Positions 5,100 through 5,213 of a stretch of DNA of 5,213 nucleotides are shown in pieces. Source of the DNA: Calditrichia bacterium (lineage in GTDB: Bacteria > Calditrichota > Calditrichia > Calditrichales > Calditrichaceae); NCBI GenBank assembly GCA_027039465.1, contig JALWEA010000082.1:1-5213 (forward strand). Direction: 5' to 3'. The notes under the pieces were generated by a model that ran no database searches, was not told the DNA's origin, and was given only the letters and a program-made list of their open reading frames with translations. The stretch's first letter is position 1. Each line of letters opens with the position of its first letter. The position numbers were made by a program, and so were the translations under genes.

Positions 5100-5213
5100 G
5101 TTTCCGGGTAGAGCGGTTTGTTACCGCCCCGCTCCCCCACAGACCCGGACGAGCGGATTTCCCGCATCCGGTTCCTGCTAATTCGGATTCGCTGAAAGAT
5201 AACTATGGTATCT
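5100..5213 (-). mobile_element. 3' end of a group II intron (domains V and VI), running off the window
   Basis: Read on the minus strand, 5174-5142 folds as a group II intron domain V: lower stem GAACCGGA/TCCGGGTC, upper stem GCGG/CCGC capped by GAAAT, and the characteristic small bulge (TCG) on the 3' side, 33 bases in all against a usual 34. After a TGT linker, 5138-5106 folds as domain VI: ten base pairs (GGGGGAGCGG with CCGCTCT and CCC) interrupted by one unpaired A at 5109, flanked by a G-U pair, as expected for the lariat branch point. The 3' splice site would fall a few bases on, near 5100, where the sequence ends GGAAAC. The usual AGC triad of domain V reads AAC here. Domains I-IV and any reverse transcriptase would lie beyond 5213. 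It may be a degraded remnant. Confidence 0.6.

Larger units (their letters stand above)
4336..5213. other. Non-coding repeat island upstream of the PASTA-rpe operon
   Basis: No stretch here codes convincingly for a protein. The open frames at 4523-4768 (-), 4566-4781 (+), 4729-4938 (-) and 4861-5181 (+) lie over one another and over hairpin repeats, and their translations are low-complexity or repeat-derived. Positions 4336-4400 next to the operon are AT-rich and should contain its promoter, but no clear -35/-10 pair can be chosen. Positions 4406-4430 hold small nested inverted repeats: CATCCC/GGGATG around CCCGA-TTC-TCGGG. Positions 4431-4510 are AT-rich with nothing recognised. From 4511 to the right edge, structured repeats follow one another; they are listed separately. 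Confidence 0.75.

Noticed and set aside
4406..5100. CRISPR array
   Set aside because: The repeats are inverted and unevenly spaced, not direct repeats with unique spacers of constant length.
4861..5181. A 106-codon + strand open frame
   Set aside because: It reads through the right arm of the inverted repeat and the antisense of the group II intron domains V and VI; its sequence is explained by those structures.

Overview
This window looks like chromosomal DNA from a Gram-negative bacterium of the FCB (Fibrobacterota-Chlorobiota-Bacteroidota) superphylum. The evidence is a PorV/PorQ-type outer-membrane barrel protein, a TPR protein with a signal peptide, and moderate base composition. Purine-rich ribosome binding sites (GAGGA) precede two of the genes, which argues against typical Bacteroidota and fits Calditrichota or a relative better. 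The phylum is an inference, not something read directly from the sequence.

Layout. Positions 1-82 hold a pyrimidine-rich leader. Positions 83-1354 (+) encode an exported TPR-repeat protein. It runs into the 3' end of a four-gene minus-strand cluster, with a 27-bp tail-to-tail coding overlap. Read in its transcription direction, the cluster is: a membrane-anchored protein with three PASTA domains (4335-3574), ribulose-phosphate 3-epimerase rpe (3571-2900, GTG start), a CTP-dependent dolichol/polyprenol/diacylglycerol-kinase-family membrane protein (2903-2325, GTG start), and a PorV/PorQ-family protein (2308-1328). Gaps of 2 bp, -4 bp and 16 bp make co-transcription and translational coupling very likely. 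The operon joins one central-carbon enzyme to three envelope-related products: a peptidoglycan-binding-type domain protein, a lipid kinase and an outer-membrane protein.

Upstream of the operon, 4336-5213 contains no convincing protein gene. It is a dense mosaic of structured repeats: (i) a MITE-like unit at 4511-4703 whose two ends are matching C-tract/G-tract hairpin modules in inverted orientation; (ii) a compound hairpin at 4743-4811; (iii) an imperfect inverted repeat with arms of about 85-90 bp (4809-4898 and 4971-5053), plus a third partial copy of its core at 5061-5075; (iv) on the minus strand at the right edge, what reads as domains V and VI of a group II intron. Domain VI has a bulged branch-point-like A, and the rest of the intron would lie beyond the window.

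The coding part is ordinary and well explained. The unexplained structure is in the intergenic island. I did not find a clearly new defence or biosynthetic system here.
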